Shown: positions 26,112 to 35,411, counted from the first letter of the stretch. The stretch is 64,000 bases of DNA from Paenibacillus harenae DSM 16969 (GCF_000422465.1 NZ_KE383842.1:289040-353039); one strand, 5' to 3'. The notes: a model not told the origin generated them from the letters alone. Numbers and translations are program-made.

Positions 26112-27806
26112 TTACAGCGCTTTGTCGTTAATCCCGTTCAGCCAGTCCTCAATGTCTCCGATGACGGAGCCGATGGAATGATCCTCGAATGGCGAGGTCA
26201 GACCGGCAAGCTCGACCAGCTTAAGGAAGGATTGGCTTCCGCCCGCTTGGCATAGCCGCAAATAATCGCTCCATGCGGATTTGAAATCTTCATTCGAACG
26301 TTTCCAGAATTGGAAGGCGCAGATCTGGGCCAGCGTATAGTCGATGTAATAGAACGGGGAGCGGAATATGTGGGCTTGCTTTTGCCAGAATCCGCCCTGT
26401 TCCAGGTAAGCGTTGCCGTCGTAATTACGGTGAGGCAAATATTTGTTCTCGATCTCCCGCCATGAACGCTTGCGCTCGGCAGGCGTTGCCTCCGGGTTGT
26501 CGTACACATAGTGCTGGAATTCATCGACGGCGACTCCGTAAGGAATAAACTGCAGGCCGTCCGCCAAATGGTTGTAACGGTACTTGGCGGCATCCTCCTC
26601 GAAGAACAGCTCCATCCACGGCCAGCAAATAAATTCCATGCTCATCGAATGAATTTCGCAAGCCTCATAGGTAGGGAATGCATATTCCGGCACTTCAATA
26701 TTGCGGCTCTGGAATACCTGGAAGGCATGGCCTACCTCATGGGTCAGAACATCGATATCCCCGGAGGTTCCGTTGAAATTGGAGAAAATAAACGGAGCCT
26801 TGTACTTGCTGATATACGTACAGTATCCGCCGCCTTGCTTGCCTTGCTTGCTGACCAGATCCATGAGACCGTTATTCCGCATAAAGGAGAAGAATTCATC
26901 CGTTTCAGGCGAAAGCTCCTTGTACATCTTCGCCCCGTTCGCCACGATCCAGTCGGGATCGCCTTTGGGAGCGGCGTTGCCGGTCTCGAAGTTGAAATTC
27001 TCGTCGTAGTATTTCAATTCATCCAGACCCAGCCTGTCGGCCTGCCGCTTCCGCAGCAGGAGGGCTGCCGGGACAATATGCTCCAGCACTTGCTTGCGGA
27101 AATTGGCCACCATATCGGCATTGTAGTCCGTGCGCATCATCCGGTCATAGCCGAGTTCAACAAAGCTGTCGTAGCCCAGCTTCTTCGCTATGCGGACGCG
27201 CACCTTGACGAGATCGTCAAATATACGGTCAAATGCAGGCTCGTGTTCGGACATAAAGCCGTATCTGGCTTCGGAAGCCCGTTTACGCATATCGCGGTCG
27301 GTCGACAGTTCAAACGGCGCGAGCTGAGGCAATGTGCGTTCTTCGCCTTCAAACTGGATTTTAGCGGATGCGATAAGCTGGGAATATTCCGTTGAAAGCT
27401 TGTTTTCCAACTGTAAATCTTCGATGATTTCGGGACTAAACGTACGAAGCGAGATTTCGGCAAGCTGGAGCAGCTGCGAACCCCATTCCTTCTCGAATTC
27501 GGCTCTGAACTTGGAATGGACAAGGGCTTTATAATAATCGGTTATGTATTCCTGTAGAATCGGCCCCGTCTCATCCATGAACTCCTGCTCGGCTTTATAA
27601 AATTCATCCTTCGTATTGATGGAATGCCGGATGCTCACCAGGGTTTCCATCGTATCAAATTCGCTTCGAAGCTTGTTAATGGCAGTGACGGAAGCTTTTT
27701 GCTGCTCTAACGTTGCGCCGTTGTTCAGTTCCCCCAGCAGTCTGGTGAACTCCTGCTTGAATTTGTCTACATCGGGACGTTCATAGCGGTACTCTTCAAA
27801 TTTCAT
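26112..27806 (-). CDS. M3-family oligoendopeptidase
   Basis: A 564-residue zinc metallopeptidase. The zinc motif HEVGH is in DIDVLTHEVGHAFQVFQSR, and the third ligand Glu lies in the following helix (AFPTYEACEIHSMSMEF). The N-terminal half is helical, as in PepF-like M3 enzymes, and the length fits this group. It cleaves short peptides in the cytoplasm, with no signal peptide. AAAGGATG sits before the ATG. It is probably a single-gene unit with its own terminator and would recycle peptides. The exact cleavage preference is not readable. Confidence 0.92.
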   Translation of the reverse strand: MKFEEYRYERPDVDKFKQEFTRLLGELNNGATLEQQKASVTAINKLRSEFDTMETLVSIRHSINTKDEFYKAEQEFMDETGPILQEYITDYYKALVHSKFRAEFEKEWGSQLLQLAEISLRTFSPEIIEDLQLENKLSTEYSQLIASAKIQFEGEERTLPQLAPFELSTDRDMRKRASEARYGFMSEHEPAFDRIFDDLVKVRVRIAKKLGYDSFVELGYDRMMRTDYNADMVANFRKQVLEHIVPAALLLRKRQADRLGLDELKYYDENFNFETGNAAPKGDPDWIVANGAKMYKELSPETDEFFSFMRNNGLMDLVSKQGKQGGGYCTYISKYKAPFIFSNFNGTSGDIDVLTHEVGHAFQVFQSRNIEVPEYAFPTYEACEIHSMSMEFICWPWMELFFEEDAAKYRYNHLADGLQFIPYGVAVDEFQHYVYDNPEATPAERKRSWREIENKYLPHRNYDGNAYLEQGGFWQKQAHIFRSPFYYIDYTLAQICAFQFWKRSNEDFKSAWSDYLRLCQAGGSQSFLKLVELAGLTSPFEDHSIGSVIGDIEDWLNGINDKAL

Positions 27807-27915
27807 TATGGATCAGCATCCTTTCGGTCATCTAACCTCTATTATATAATCTGGAAATTATTTTACCATGAAATACTTTCAGATGCGGTGTGAATCCCAG
27901 GGGAAGCAAATAAAG

Positions 27916-27942
27916 AAGGCCGATCCGGGGGGATCGGCTTCC
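27916..27942 (-). terminator. Terminator after the GH43 gene
   Basis: GCCGATCC pairs with GGATCGGC around four G (27919-27938). On the minus strand the hairpin runs into CTTCTTTATTT. Confidence 0.7.
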
Positions 27943-27975
27943 TGTCATTTACGCATATGCTATGCTTTGCGAAGT

Positions 27976-28962
27976 TTATTTGTTCCCGTAAGGGTGTATC
28001 GTTTGAATCGTACCGTCGTCGTTATACGCGAGCTCGGTAAACTTCACGCAGCGTTTATTGTCGGCTCCGCCCGATAGGCTGCTGTCATGATAAAATAAAT
28101 ACCATTTATCATTGAACTGAACGATGGAATGATGGGTCGTCCAGCCGATAACGGGCGTGAGGATCGTGCCTTTGAAGACAAACGGCCCTTTCGGATCTTT
28201 GCTCGTCGCGTAAACGATGCGGTGCGTCGAGCCCGTAGAGTAGGAAAGGTAATATTCATCCTTATACTTATGCACCCATGGACCTTCAAAATATCTTCGA
28301 TCCTCATCGCCTGCGAGAATGGGATTGCCGTCCTCATCCACGATGGATATTTCTTGAGGCGATTGCTTGAACGTGAGCATATCCCCGCTTAATTCGGCAA
28401 CTCTCGGTCCTAGTGCCGGAGCCGACTCGGCCGGTCCTTCCGCATCCGGAACGAAAGCGCCGGTCTGCCATTTCTCCAGCTGGCCGCCCCATAGTCCACC
28501 GAAATACATATACGCTTTATCGTCTTCATCGACCAGAACGGCAGGATCGATACTGAAGCTGCCGGGTATGTAATCCGGCTGAGGCGTGAACGGACCGGAA
28601 GGAGACGGGCTAGAAGCGACGCCGATTCTAAAAATGCCGGCCTTGTCCCGGGCGGGAAAAAATAAATAATAGGTATTGTTCTTATAAGCCGCGTCGGGCG
28701 CCCATAGCTGCTGCTTGGCCCAAGGGATATCTCTCACGTGAAGGGCTTCGCCATGGTCGATGCAAGGCGCGTTAACATCCTCCAAGGAAAGGACGTGATA
28801 ATCCTCCATATCGTATTGGTCGCCGTTGTCGTTCGATTGCTTCTCATGGTCGAGATCATGGGAAGGATAAATATACAGCTTGCCTTCAAATACGTGAGCA
28901 GACGGATCAGCGGTATAAATATGGGTGACCAATGGCTCGTTCGGTTGCGCGGGCTTTGTCAT
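27976..28962 (-). CDS. GH43-family glycoside hydrolase
   Basis: A 328-residue five-bladed beta-propeller enzyme. The three acidic residues of GH43 are visible: Asp in IYTADPSAHVFEG (general base), Asp in GSFSIDPAVLVDEDDKAY, and Glu in RRYFEGPWVHKYKDEYY (acid). It acts on beta-xylosides or arabinosides, consistent with the arabinoside genes at 4-15 kb, although the two regions are not one operon. No signal peptide, so it works on imported oligosaccharides. GGAGG lies before the ATG. It has its own terminator. Confidence 0.9.
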   Translation of the reverse strand: MTKPAQPNEPLVTHIYTADPSAHVFEGKLYIYPSHDLDHEKQSNDNGDQYDMEDYHVLSLEDVNAPCIDHGEALHVRDIPWAKQQLWAPDAAYKNNTYYLFFPARDKAGIFRIGVASSPSPSGPFTPQPDYIPGSFSIDPAVLVDEDDKAYMYFGGLWGGQLEKWQTGAFVPDAEGPAESAPALGPRVAELSGDMLTFKQSPQEISIVDEDGNPILAGDEDRRYFEGPWVHKYKDEYYLSYSTGSTHRIVYATSKDPKGPFVFKGTILTPVIGWTTHHSIVQFNDKWYLFYHDSSLSGGADNKRCVKFTELAYNDDGTIQTIHPYGNK

Positions 28963-29074
28963 GATTCATCCTCCAATGGGTTAATGTAATGATGCCGTAT
29001 CCTGTATTTTATCAAATTGCAGGCGAAAAAGAAGCCTTACAAACTTTAGCTTTTAATTAAAAAATTATACGTAA

Positions 29075-29100
29075 AACCCGATTGAAATTTCAATCGGGTT
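29075..29100. terminator. Palindromic terminator between GH43 and the reductase gene
   Basis: AACCCGATTGAAA and TTTCAATCGGGTT form a perfect 26-base palindrome. On the minus strand TTT follows, so it can end the reductase transcript. Confidence 0.7.
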
Positions 29101-29111
29101 CGCTGCACGCA

Positions 29112-29693
29112 TTAAGCAAGCTTCGTGCCCAGCCGCTTTATTTTGTCCAGCCACTTGGCGCGCTGCTCCGCCGAGGACGGCTTAACCGGACTGATCTCGG
29201 TAACGCGAACGGGCGTGATACCACAAAACTGCAAGATGTTCCGCTTCATCACATGATGACCGGCATGCCGGTAGATCCAACGGTTATACCAGGCGGGCGT
29301 ATCCATCGTGACGATCAAATGCGCGGTTTTGCCGGTTAAGAGCTTATCCCAGAGGACCGAATTCTCCCTGTACTTGAAGGCGAAGCCGGGCAAAAAAACG
29401 CGGTCGATAAAGCCCTTTAGAATCGCCGGCATTGCCCCCCACCACGTAGGATAGACGAACACGAGATGATCGGCCCACCGGATCAGCTCCTGCGCTTCTT
29501 TTAAATCCTCCTCAAGCTCTGTGCGCTTGCGGTATCCAAACTTCAAATTCGGGTCAAAGACGATTTGGCTTAAATCGATCTCGCGTATTTCCGCAGAACG
29601 GCTCGCGGCTCCTTCTATATATGAGCGGCATAGGGCGGAGCAGAAGCTTTGCGGATCGGGATGCCCGTTAATAATGACGATTTTAGATTTCAT
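29112..29693 (-). CDS. Flavodoxin-fold NAD(P)H-dependent oxidoreductase
   Basis: A 193-residue quinone-reductase-like protein. It opens IVIINGHPDPQSFCSALCRSYIEG (phosphate-binding loop of the flavodoxin fold), has VFVYPTWWGAMPAILKGFIDRVFLPGFAF and ends in the usual helix. The family reduces quinones or activates nitro compounds, or gates potassium efflux (KefF). The frame is open further upstream, but AGAGGAA lies 8 bases before the ATG at 29693. It is divergent from an AraC-family gene, which may regulate it. Confidence 0.85.
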   Translation of the reverse strand: MKSKIVIINGHPDPQSFCSALCRSYIEGAASRSAEIREIDLSQIVFDPNLKFGYRKRTELEEDLKEAQELIRWADHLVFVYPTWWGAMPAILKGFIDRVFLPGFAFKYRENSVLWDKLLTGKTAHLIVTMDTPAWYNRWIYRHAGHHVMKRNILQFCGITPVRVTEISPVKPSSAEQRAKWLDKIKRLGTKLA

Positions 29694-29823
29694 CTGACCA
29701 TTCCTCTCGTGTAATATGATAGGGGAACAATTAACTACATACAGCATAAAACTTTTAACCGGCGGGAGATATGATCTAAAGCGCATTAATCCTGTTGGAT
29801 CGCGCAATTGGAGGGGAGATCGT

Positions 29824-30843
29824 ATGAATAGTCAGGGAATTGCCATTTCCTTGGTTTATCCGATCATGAAGGCAATCGTTCATAAGGGCTTGGATTGGAA
29901 TGAGTTTTGCCGGTTTTCTTCGTTTGACGGAAGTCTGCTGCAGGATGTGGAGGTCCGAATCGCCGAAGAGGAACTGGAACGGCTCATGAATACGGCAGCT
30001 TTATTCACGAGGGACGATCATTTCGGCTTGCGCCAGGGTCATTTAACGGACGTGGTGGATTTGGGTATTCTGGGTTACGTGATGATGCATTCCGGGAAGG
30101 TTGCCGACGCGCTGGAGGCCTACCAACGATATAACACCATCCTGTGCAGCGGATTTAATTTGGAGTGGGAGGTTCGGGGCGAAGGCGTGCTGCTCCGTTT
30201 GTTTCTGCAAAGCCGGGCCGGACGGATGTCGCGGCACTGCATGGAGGATATGGCGAGCTCGTTGTATCAATTGATCGGCAAAATGAGCAGCAAGCGCATT
30301 CCGCTTCATGAGATTCAGTTCACGCATGATGCGCCGGATGATACCGTTCCCTACTTGAACGTATTTGGGAGAGTACCGGCATTCAGCGGTACGGACAATT
30401 ATTTACTTATGAGCAAAGAAGTGCTCGATTATCCTATTTTATATTCCGACTCGAAGCTGCTTGAACTTTTTGCATCGATCGCAGAGGAAACGAGGGATAA
30501 GCTGACCAATGGAAGGGTGTTCTCCGATCGGGTATTTCATTGGATGCTGAAATGCATGCCGGTTTATTTTCCAACCCTGCAGCAGACGGCGGAATCGTTC
30601 CGGATGAGCACGAGAACCTTGCAGAACAAGTTGAAGGAAGAGAACACCTCGTATAATGATGTTGCCGCCGGCGTCCGAAAGGGATTGGCGGTCGGTTATT
30701 TACACAAACGGGAGTATTCGGTCGCAGAGATTGCGTATTTGCTGCATTATTCGGAACCGAGCGCTTTTCAGAGCGCATTCAAAAAGTGGACGGGGCTAAC
30801 GCCGGGTCAATATCGGACGAATGGGGATACTATTAGCGAATGA
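29824..30843 (+). CDS. AraC-family regulator with arabinose-binding-like N-domain
   Basis: A 339-residue regulator of the OruR/ArgR-like AraC subgroup. The N-terminal 200 residues (LGILGYVMMHSGKVADALEAYQRYN) fit the PF12625-type ligand domain. The C-terminal DNA-binding domain has LQQTAESFRMSTRTLQNKLKEENTSY and SVAEIAYLLHYSEPSAFQSAFKKWTG. The start is at 29824, with GGAGGGGAG 5 bases upstream. It is divergent from the NAD(P)H oxidoreductase, with about 130 bases between them, and is likely to control it. The inducer is unknown. Confidence 0.85.
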   Translation: MNSQGIAISLVYPIMKAIVHKGLDWNEFCRFSSFDGSLLQDVEVRIAEEELERLMNTAALFTRDDHFGLRQGHLTDVVDLGILGYVMMHSGKVADALEAYQRYNTILCSGFNLEWEVRGEGVLLRLFLQSRAGRMSRHCMEDMASSLYQLIGKMSSKRIPLHEIQFTHDAPDDTVPYLNVFGRVPAFSGTDNYLLMSKEVLDYPILYSDSKLLELFASIAEETRDKLTNGRVFSDRVFHWMLKCMPVYFPTLQQTAESFRMSTRTLQNKLKEENTSYNDVAAGVRKGLAVGYLHKREYSVAEIAYLLHYSEPSAFQSAFKKWTGLTPGQYRTNGDTISE

Positions 30844-30919
30844 GCTATATTAAGCGGAAAATGAGTAAATGAGTCTGCCATGTGAGTTGTCACGTTTTTT
30901 GAAGCACAATGCTGCGCTT

Positions 30920-30964
30920 GAACGACATCAAGGGCTGCCGAAATGGCAGCCCTTGATGTCGTTC
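30920..30964. terminator. Very long perfect hairpin between convergent genes
   Basis: A 20-bp perfect inverted repeat (arms 30920-30939 and 30945-30964, loop GAAAT) lies between the AraC gene and the convergent MFS gene and overlaps the last two bases of the MFS stop codon. No T-run follows either arm. It may terminate both transcripts or stabilise their ends. Confidence 0.6.
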
Positions 30965-32261
30965 AGTTAACCTGCCGCGGCGGTTTGATCATAAAGAAAA
31001 CTAATCCGAGCGTAAGGAACGACAACGACGATACGGTGATAAATACGATGCGGTCCGATTTATCCATCATCCAGCCGAATAACGGAGGACCGGCTGCAAC
31101 GCCCAAAAATCGCAAGCTATTGTACAGGGAGGTGATCATTCCGCGTTCGCTTTTTTGAACGGCGCCGGTTATGATCGTATTCAGGCAGGGCAGAAGCAGT
31201 CCGGTGCCTATGCTGCTTACCGTCAGCAGGCCGATAAACAAATATATATTTTTGAAGAAAAAAATCGTTGCGGCAAGCGATATCGACATGGCAATCAATC
31301 CGATATTCATCAACCACCGCATGAGACGCCCGTTTTTCTTAATGAGGCTTCCCGTCGTATAGGAAGTGATGACCATGCCGAGCAGCGGAATGGCTAGTAC
31401 CAATGCTTTCATGACGCCGTCGATATTGTAAGGCGGCTTCTCTAAAATGTTCGATAAATAAAAAAGCACGCCGAACAAAATAAAAAGTCCCAAAGAGCCT
31501 GCAAAAAACGACGTGATGAGCCAGCTGCCCTTTTCTTTGAACAGCTCTTTTATTTTGCCGATATACTGCTTCAATTCCTGCTTCTTATTACGCTTCGGCT
31601 CTTTGATCAGAAAAAGCACGGCCAGAAGCGATAAAGCGCAAAATACCGGAAAAGCGAAAAAGGAAGCATACCATACAATTAAGGCGAGCAAGGAGCCGAT
31701 AATCGGGCTCAGCACCTTCCCCGTCCCGTTCGACGCTTCGGTCAGCCCGAGAGCCTTGCTTTCCGTTCCGCCCTCGTACATATCGCCGACCAGCGCCATG
31801 GCGACGGGGGCCGTTCCGGCAGCCGCAAGACCTTGAATCGCTCTGGCGATAATAATGATCGAGTAAGAGTTCCAAATGGCGCCAAAGCCTGCTAAGATCC
31901 CGCCGCCTCCATAAATAACCAGTGCCGGAATGATAATGACCTTACGTCCGAAGCGGTCCGACAAATATCCGATGATCGGAATAAAGATCCCGGCGACTAG
32001 GGAGAAGATGGTGATCACGAGACTGCTTTGAAATTTGCTGATTCCAAGTTCCCTTTGCATTTCGGGAAGTACGGGCACAAGCATGGAATTGCCGAATACG
32101 AGCACCATCGGGATAGTAGCCAGCGCCGCAAACTCCCAAATCCTTCCTTTAGAGCCGCCGCTGCTTTTCTTGGATTCTTTACCTTTGGATTCGTTGAATG
32201 AAGAGAACGTCATGTCGCTCTCGAACGATATGTTCAGCTTGCGTGATTTGGTCTTCTCCAT
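30963..32261 (-). CDS. MFS transporter (drug-efflux type)
   Basis: A 432-residue MFS protein with about twelve helices after a long polar N-terminus (45 residues rich in Ser and Lys). Helix 1 reads ATIPMVLVFGNSMLVPVLP, and the loop 2-3 signature is IGYLSDRFGRKVIII. It resembles multidrug or tetracycline-type exporters. AGAGGAG lies 14 bases before the ATG at 32261, which is far. Met17 (MTFSSFNESK) is an alternative start. It is divergent from the amino-acid importer, with 340 bases between them. The substrate is unknown. Confidence 0.85.
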   Translation of the reverse strand: MEKTKSRKLNISFESDMTFSSFNESKGKESKKSSGGSKGRIWEFAALATIPMVLVFGNSMLVPVLPEMQRELGISKFQSSLVITIFSLVAGIFIPIIGYLSDRFGRKVIIIPALVIYGGGGILAGFGAIWNSYSIIIIARAIQGLAAAGTAPVAMALVGDMYEGGTESKALGLTEASNGTGKVLSPIIGSLLALIVWYASFFAFPVFCALSLLAVLFLIKEPKRNKKQELKQYIGKIKELFKEKGSWLITSFFAGSLGLFILFGVLFYLSNILEKPPYNIDGVMKALVLAIPLLGMVITSYTTGSLIKKNGRLMRWLMNIGLIAMSISLAATIFFFKNIYLFIGLLTVSSIGTGLLLPCLNTIITGAVQKSERGMITSLYNSLRFLGVAAGPPLFGWMMDKSDRIVFITVSSLSFLTLGLVFFMIKPPRQVN

Positions 32262-32517
32262 AGGTATGCGCTCGCTCCTCTTGCTTGGAGTATGCCATAA
32301 AGATCAAGTTCAGATGCATCCGCCCATACACCACCTAAATTATTTGCAATCTATAAGGTAAGTATGCGCGCGGCATGCATTTGACCAATTCTGACATGAA
32401 CGCAGACAAGCGCCTTCTGCTTGAGAGTTTTTTACCGGGGACCGAGGATATTTTTTTCAAACATGGGAAAAATTCAATTGAACTATATACAGCTTAGTCT
32501 CCTGAATTAATTTCATA

Positions 32518-32545
32518 TTGACCTTGATAACAAATAAAATATTAT
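32518..32545 (+). promoter_or_regulatory. Possible promoter of the metP-metS operon
   Basis: TTGACC (32518-32523), 16 bases and TATTAT (32540-32545) look like a sigma-A promoter. In the rest of the 32262-32600 gap I see only AT-rich sequence and no other frame. Confidence 0.45.
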
Positions 32546-32558
32546 GTGATAATAGGTT

Positions 32559-32572
32559 GTAAAGCGCTTTCA
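32559..32572 (+). promoter_or_regulatory. cre-like site (CcpA box)
   Basis: GTAAAGCGCTTTCA keeps the perfect core AAAGCGCTTT and matches 12 of 14 consensus positions. It lies between the predicted promoter and the symporter start, so CcpA could repress this importer when sugar is plentiful. Confidence 0.5.
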
Positions 32573-32600
32573 TGATTAACAGAAAGGAGAATGTGGCTGA

Positions 32601-34145
32601 ATGGAACAACGAGAACAGTGGGGCAGCAGGGTAGGTTTCATATTGGCTGCAGTCGGTTCGGCTGTAGGTTTGGGTAACATCTGGAGGTTCCCGTACGTCG
32701 TATACGAGAATGGCGGGGGAGCATTTCTAATCCCTTACTTCTTCGCATTATTAACGGCAGGAATTCCAATCCTTCTGCTGGAGTTCGGAGTCGGACGGAA
32801 AGGCAGAGGGTCCGCCCCATTATCGCTGAGCCGGTTATCCCGTAAGTTCGAATGGCTCGGCTGGTGGCAGGTACTGATTTGTTTCGTCATCACAACCTAC
32901 TATGTTGCGGTTATTGCGTGGGCGATCAGTTACTTCTTCTTCTCGTTCAACTTGAGTTGGGGAGAAGATACGAAAGCATTTTTATTCGGTACATATCTGG
33001 GCACTCCCGTTGATGCCGTAACGGAGTCGGGTTGGAATTTAGGTGGTTTGCAGTGGCACATTCTGATTCCTTTAATCGCGGTTTGGGCAGGAGCCTATTT
33101 TATATTGTATCGCGGCGTAAAGAAGGGCATTGAAAAAATAAGCAAAATTTTCATGCCGATCCTGTTTGTCGTCATGATCTTGATTGTCATCCGTGCAGTA
33201 ACGCTGCCGGGGGCAGCCGTTGGTTTAGATCACCTGCTCACACCTGATTTCGGCAAAATATTGCCAGGCTTCCTCGGCGGTACGAATCCGGAATGGCACA
33301 GCGTATGGATGGCAGCGTATGGGCAAATATTTTTCAGCCTTTCGATCGCGTTTGCTATAATGATTACCTATAGCAGTTATCTCAACAAGAAACAGGACAT
33401 AAACAATAGCGGCTTTATTATGGCTTTCAGTAATTGCGGTTTCGAATTTCTTGCCGCGATCGGAGTATTCGCCGCGATCGGCTTCATGGCCGTATCCACA
33501 GGCAGCGAGGTGAAAGACGTGGCTGCCTCGGGCGTCGGACTTGCTTTTGTTGTATTTCCGAAAATCATTAACGCATTCCCCGCTCTAAACGGAACGTTCG
33601 GAGCGCTCTTTTTCTTGTCGCTAGTCATTGCCGGTTTCTCATCGTTGATCTCTATCGTTGAAGTATTGATAGCAGCCTTGATGGACAAATTCCGCTTAAG
33701 CCGAAGAACGGCCGTGAATTGGGTGGTCGGCATTTGCGCGCTGGCAAGTCTCGTTTATACAACCGGCGCCGGTATCGTGCTGCTTGATATTGTAGACCAT
33801 TTTATTAATAACTTCGGTATCGTTATTGCCGGCCTGTTCGAAGTGATCCTTATCGGCTGGTTCACTAACATAACACGCATCCGGGAAGAGAACAATCTGG
33901 TGTCCGACTTCCGTGTGGGCGCCTGGTGGAACATCATGATTATCGGCGTGACTCCGCTCATATTGCTTTTCATGACTTTTAAAAACTTCCAGTTGGAATT
34001 CTCGAAAGCATACGAGGGATACCCCTTTCATGCACTGCTTATATTTGGATGGATGATGGTTGGCGCGACATTGTTGATCGCGTTTCCCCTGGCATACGTG
34101 TTTAAATGGAAAACAGATAACAAACAGGAGGGAGTCCGGGAATGA
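32601..34145 (+). CDS. Neurotransmitter:sodium symporter-family importer (MetP-like)
   Basis: A 514-residue LeuT-fold transporter. Helix 1 carries ILAAVGSAVGLGNIWRFPYVVYENGGGAF, the unwound segment that binds sodium and substrate. About twelve helices follow. Because a 34-residue MetS-type gene overlaps its stop, it fits the MetP subgroup, which imports methionine and alanine with sodium. AAAGGAG sits 11 bases before the ATG. The cre-like box upstream suggests carbon control. I see no SAM riboswitch. Confidence 0.88.
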   Translation: MEQREQWGSRVGFILAAVGSAVGLGNIWRFPYVVYENGGGAFLIPYFFALLTAGIPILLLEFGVGRKGRGSAPLSLSRLSRKFEWLGWWQVLICFVITTYYVAVIAWAISYFFFSFNLSWGEDTKAFLFGTYLGTPVDAVTESGWNLGGLQWHILIPLIAVWAGAYFILYRGVKKGIEKISKIFMPILFVVMILIVIRAVTLPGAAVGLDHLLTPDFGKILPGFLGGTNPEWHSVWMAAYGQIFFSLSIAFAIMITYSSYLNKKQDINNSGFIMAFSNCGFEFLAAIGVFAAIGFMAVSTGSEVKDVAASGVGLAFVVFPKIINAFPALNGTFGALFFLSLVIAGFSSLISIVEVLIAALMDKFRLSRRTAVNWVVGICALASLVYTTGAGIVLLDIVDHFINNFGIVIAGLFEVILIGWFTNITRIREENNLVSDFRVGAWWNIMIIGVTPLILLFMTFKNFQLEFSKAYEGYPFHALLIFGWMMVGATLLIAFPLAYVFKWKTDNKQEGVRE

Positions 34146-34246
34146 GCGGAGCGGCGATCGGCATGTTACTGTTCGGGGCAGTTTTGTTATGGGGCGGACT
34201 CGCTCTAACGATTGCAATAGCCATTAAGAAAAGTAAAAAGGTGTAA
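34142..34246 (+). CDS. metS: MetS-type small subunit of the symporter
   Basis: A 34-residue single-helix protein (MSGAAIGMLLFGAVLLWGG at the start, then IKKSKKV). The ATG overlaps the stop of the symporter (ATGA), so the two are translationally coupled. Length, one membrane helix with a WGG motif, and the basic tail match the MetS small subunit described for the methionine/alanine importer of Corynebacterium. It is easily missed by gene finders because of its size. Confidence 0.85.
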   Translation: MSGAAIGMLLFGAVLLWGGLALTIAIAIKKSKKV

Positions 34247-34266
34247 CTCGCCAATAGGCAATAAAT

Positions 34267-34297
34267 GTCCGGCATCGCTTCGATGCCGGACTTTTTT
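34267..34297 (+). terminator. Rho-independent terminator after metP-metS
   Basis: GTCCGGCATCG pairs with CGATGCCGGAC around CTT, followed by six T (34292-34297). Confidence 0.93.
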
Positions 34298-34452
34298 CGA
34301 CTATTCTGCTCTCGATTTTCAATGCTTCGGTCATCGCGAAGATTCGGGGTATTTTTAAATAAATCATGGATTCCTCTTATATGATCAACCTTTTTCAATA
34401 GCTAATTGAAAACAGAGCAAAAACATAATGATTGATTTCAGGAGGGGTAAGC

Positions 34453-34551
34453 ATGTTAAAATGGAAGCGTTCTCTAACGAGCTTCAACAAAATAAATCCG
34501 GAAGAAGCGTATGAGCAGCTGGCAACGGCAGCAAAGGCTTACGAAAAATAA
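34453..34551 (+). CDS. Possible 32-residue small protein
   Basis: A short frame (MLKWKRSLTSFNKINPEEAY, then a helical ATAAKAYEK end) with a very strong ribosome site, AGGAGGGG, 5 bases before the ATG. The start is basic and amphipathic, and the rest is acidic and alanine-rich. I know no family. It lies between a terminator and the Nif3-like gene, with a hairpin right after the stop. It could be a leader peptide for that gene or a free small protein. Confidence 0.45.
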   Translation: MLKWKRSLTSFNKINPEEAYEQLATAAKAYEK

Positions 34552-34600
34552 GGATAACGGAAAACCCGGGATAACACCTGTTTCGGGCATTGCGTTATCC
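34552..34600 (+). promoter_or_regulatory. Nested hairpin between small gene and Nif3-like gene
   Basis: GGATAACG (34552-34559) pairs with CGTTATCC (34593-34600), with an inner CCCG/CGGG stem. It ends 9 bases before the GGAGG of the next gene, so it may affect its translation. No T-run follows it. Confidence 0.4.
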
Positions 34601-34619
34601 CATAGAGCGGGAGGAGATT

Positions 34620-35411
34620 TTGACGATACGTATTAGTGATGTTATATCCAAAATAATGGAGCCCGTCGGCCCCTTGGCGCATACGGTTGACGGCTTGGAG
34701 GCCGGTGAGCCCGATTCCGAGGTCAGGGGCATCGTAACGACATTTATGGCGACGCAAGAGGTGATTGAACAAGCGGTCGCAGCGGGGGCGAATCTGATCA
34801 TCTCGCATGAAGCGAGCTTCTATTGTCATCAGAACCCGATCATAAGCGATCATGACCCCGTATATGCGGAAAAGCTAAAGCTTATCACCGAATCGGGCAT
34901 TGCGATCTACAGATGCCACGATTACGTGCACCGCTATAACCCCGACGGCATTACGGCAGGCTTGCTTCGTGCATTAGGCTGGGATTCGGTGGTTGACGAG
35001 CATAAGCCGGCGGCGGCGATTGTGACGATTCCGGCGATGACCGTTCGGGAAACGGCTGAGTACGTGAAGGGGAAGCTGGGCATTTCTTATGTCCGGACTG
35101 TCGGCGATCTATCCGCGGTTTGCACGCGAATCGGGCTGTCGGTCGGCTACCGGGGAGGCGGCGCTTTGTCAATCCCGCTCTTCGAGCAAGAAAAGCTGGA
35201 CTTGATCATCACAGGCGAGGGACCGGAATGGGAGACGCCGGAATATGTGCGCGACGCTGCGCATCAAGGGAAAAAGAAAGCGTTGATTCTGCTGGGCCAC
35301 GCGCAGAGCGAAGAGCCCGGCATGAAGGCGCTGGCCGCCCGTCTGGAAGGCGATTTCCCGGATATCCGAGTGCGCTTTATCTCGGGGAAGCATTCCTTCC
35401 AGATCATTTGA
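34620..35411 (+). CDS. Nif3-like dinuclear-metal-centre protein
   Basis: A protein of about 263 residues of the NIF3/DUF34 family. It has ANLIISHEASFYCHQ (metal-binding His), CHDYVHRYNPDGITAGLLRALGW, GYRGGGALSIPLFE, LIITGEGPEWE and ILLGHAQSEEPGMKAL. The family has a toroidal hexamer with two metals per subunit, and its reaction is still unsettled. I choose TTG 34620 because GGAGG ends 5 bases before it. A TTG at 34590 in the same frame has no ribosome site. The same strand continues about 390 bases later with an amidohydrolase. Confidence 0.8.
   Translation: MTIRISDVISKIMEPVGPLAHTVDGLEAGEPDSEVRGIVTTFMATQEVIEQAVAAGANLIISHEASFYCHQNPIISDHDPVYAEKLKLITESGIAIYRCHDYVHRYNPDGITAGLLRALGWDSVVDEHKPAAAIVTIPAMTVRETAEYVKGKLGISYVRTVGDLSAVCTRIGLSVGYRGGGALSIPLFEQEKLDLIITGEGPEWETPEYVRDAAHQGKKKALILLGHAQSEEPGMKALAARLEGDFPDIRVRFISGKHSFQII

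Noticed and set aside
32262..32600. SAM or other riboswitch ahead of the symporter
   Set aside because: I could not find the conserved stems. Only a promoter-like pair and a cre-like box are visible.
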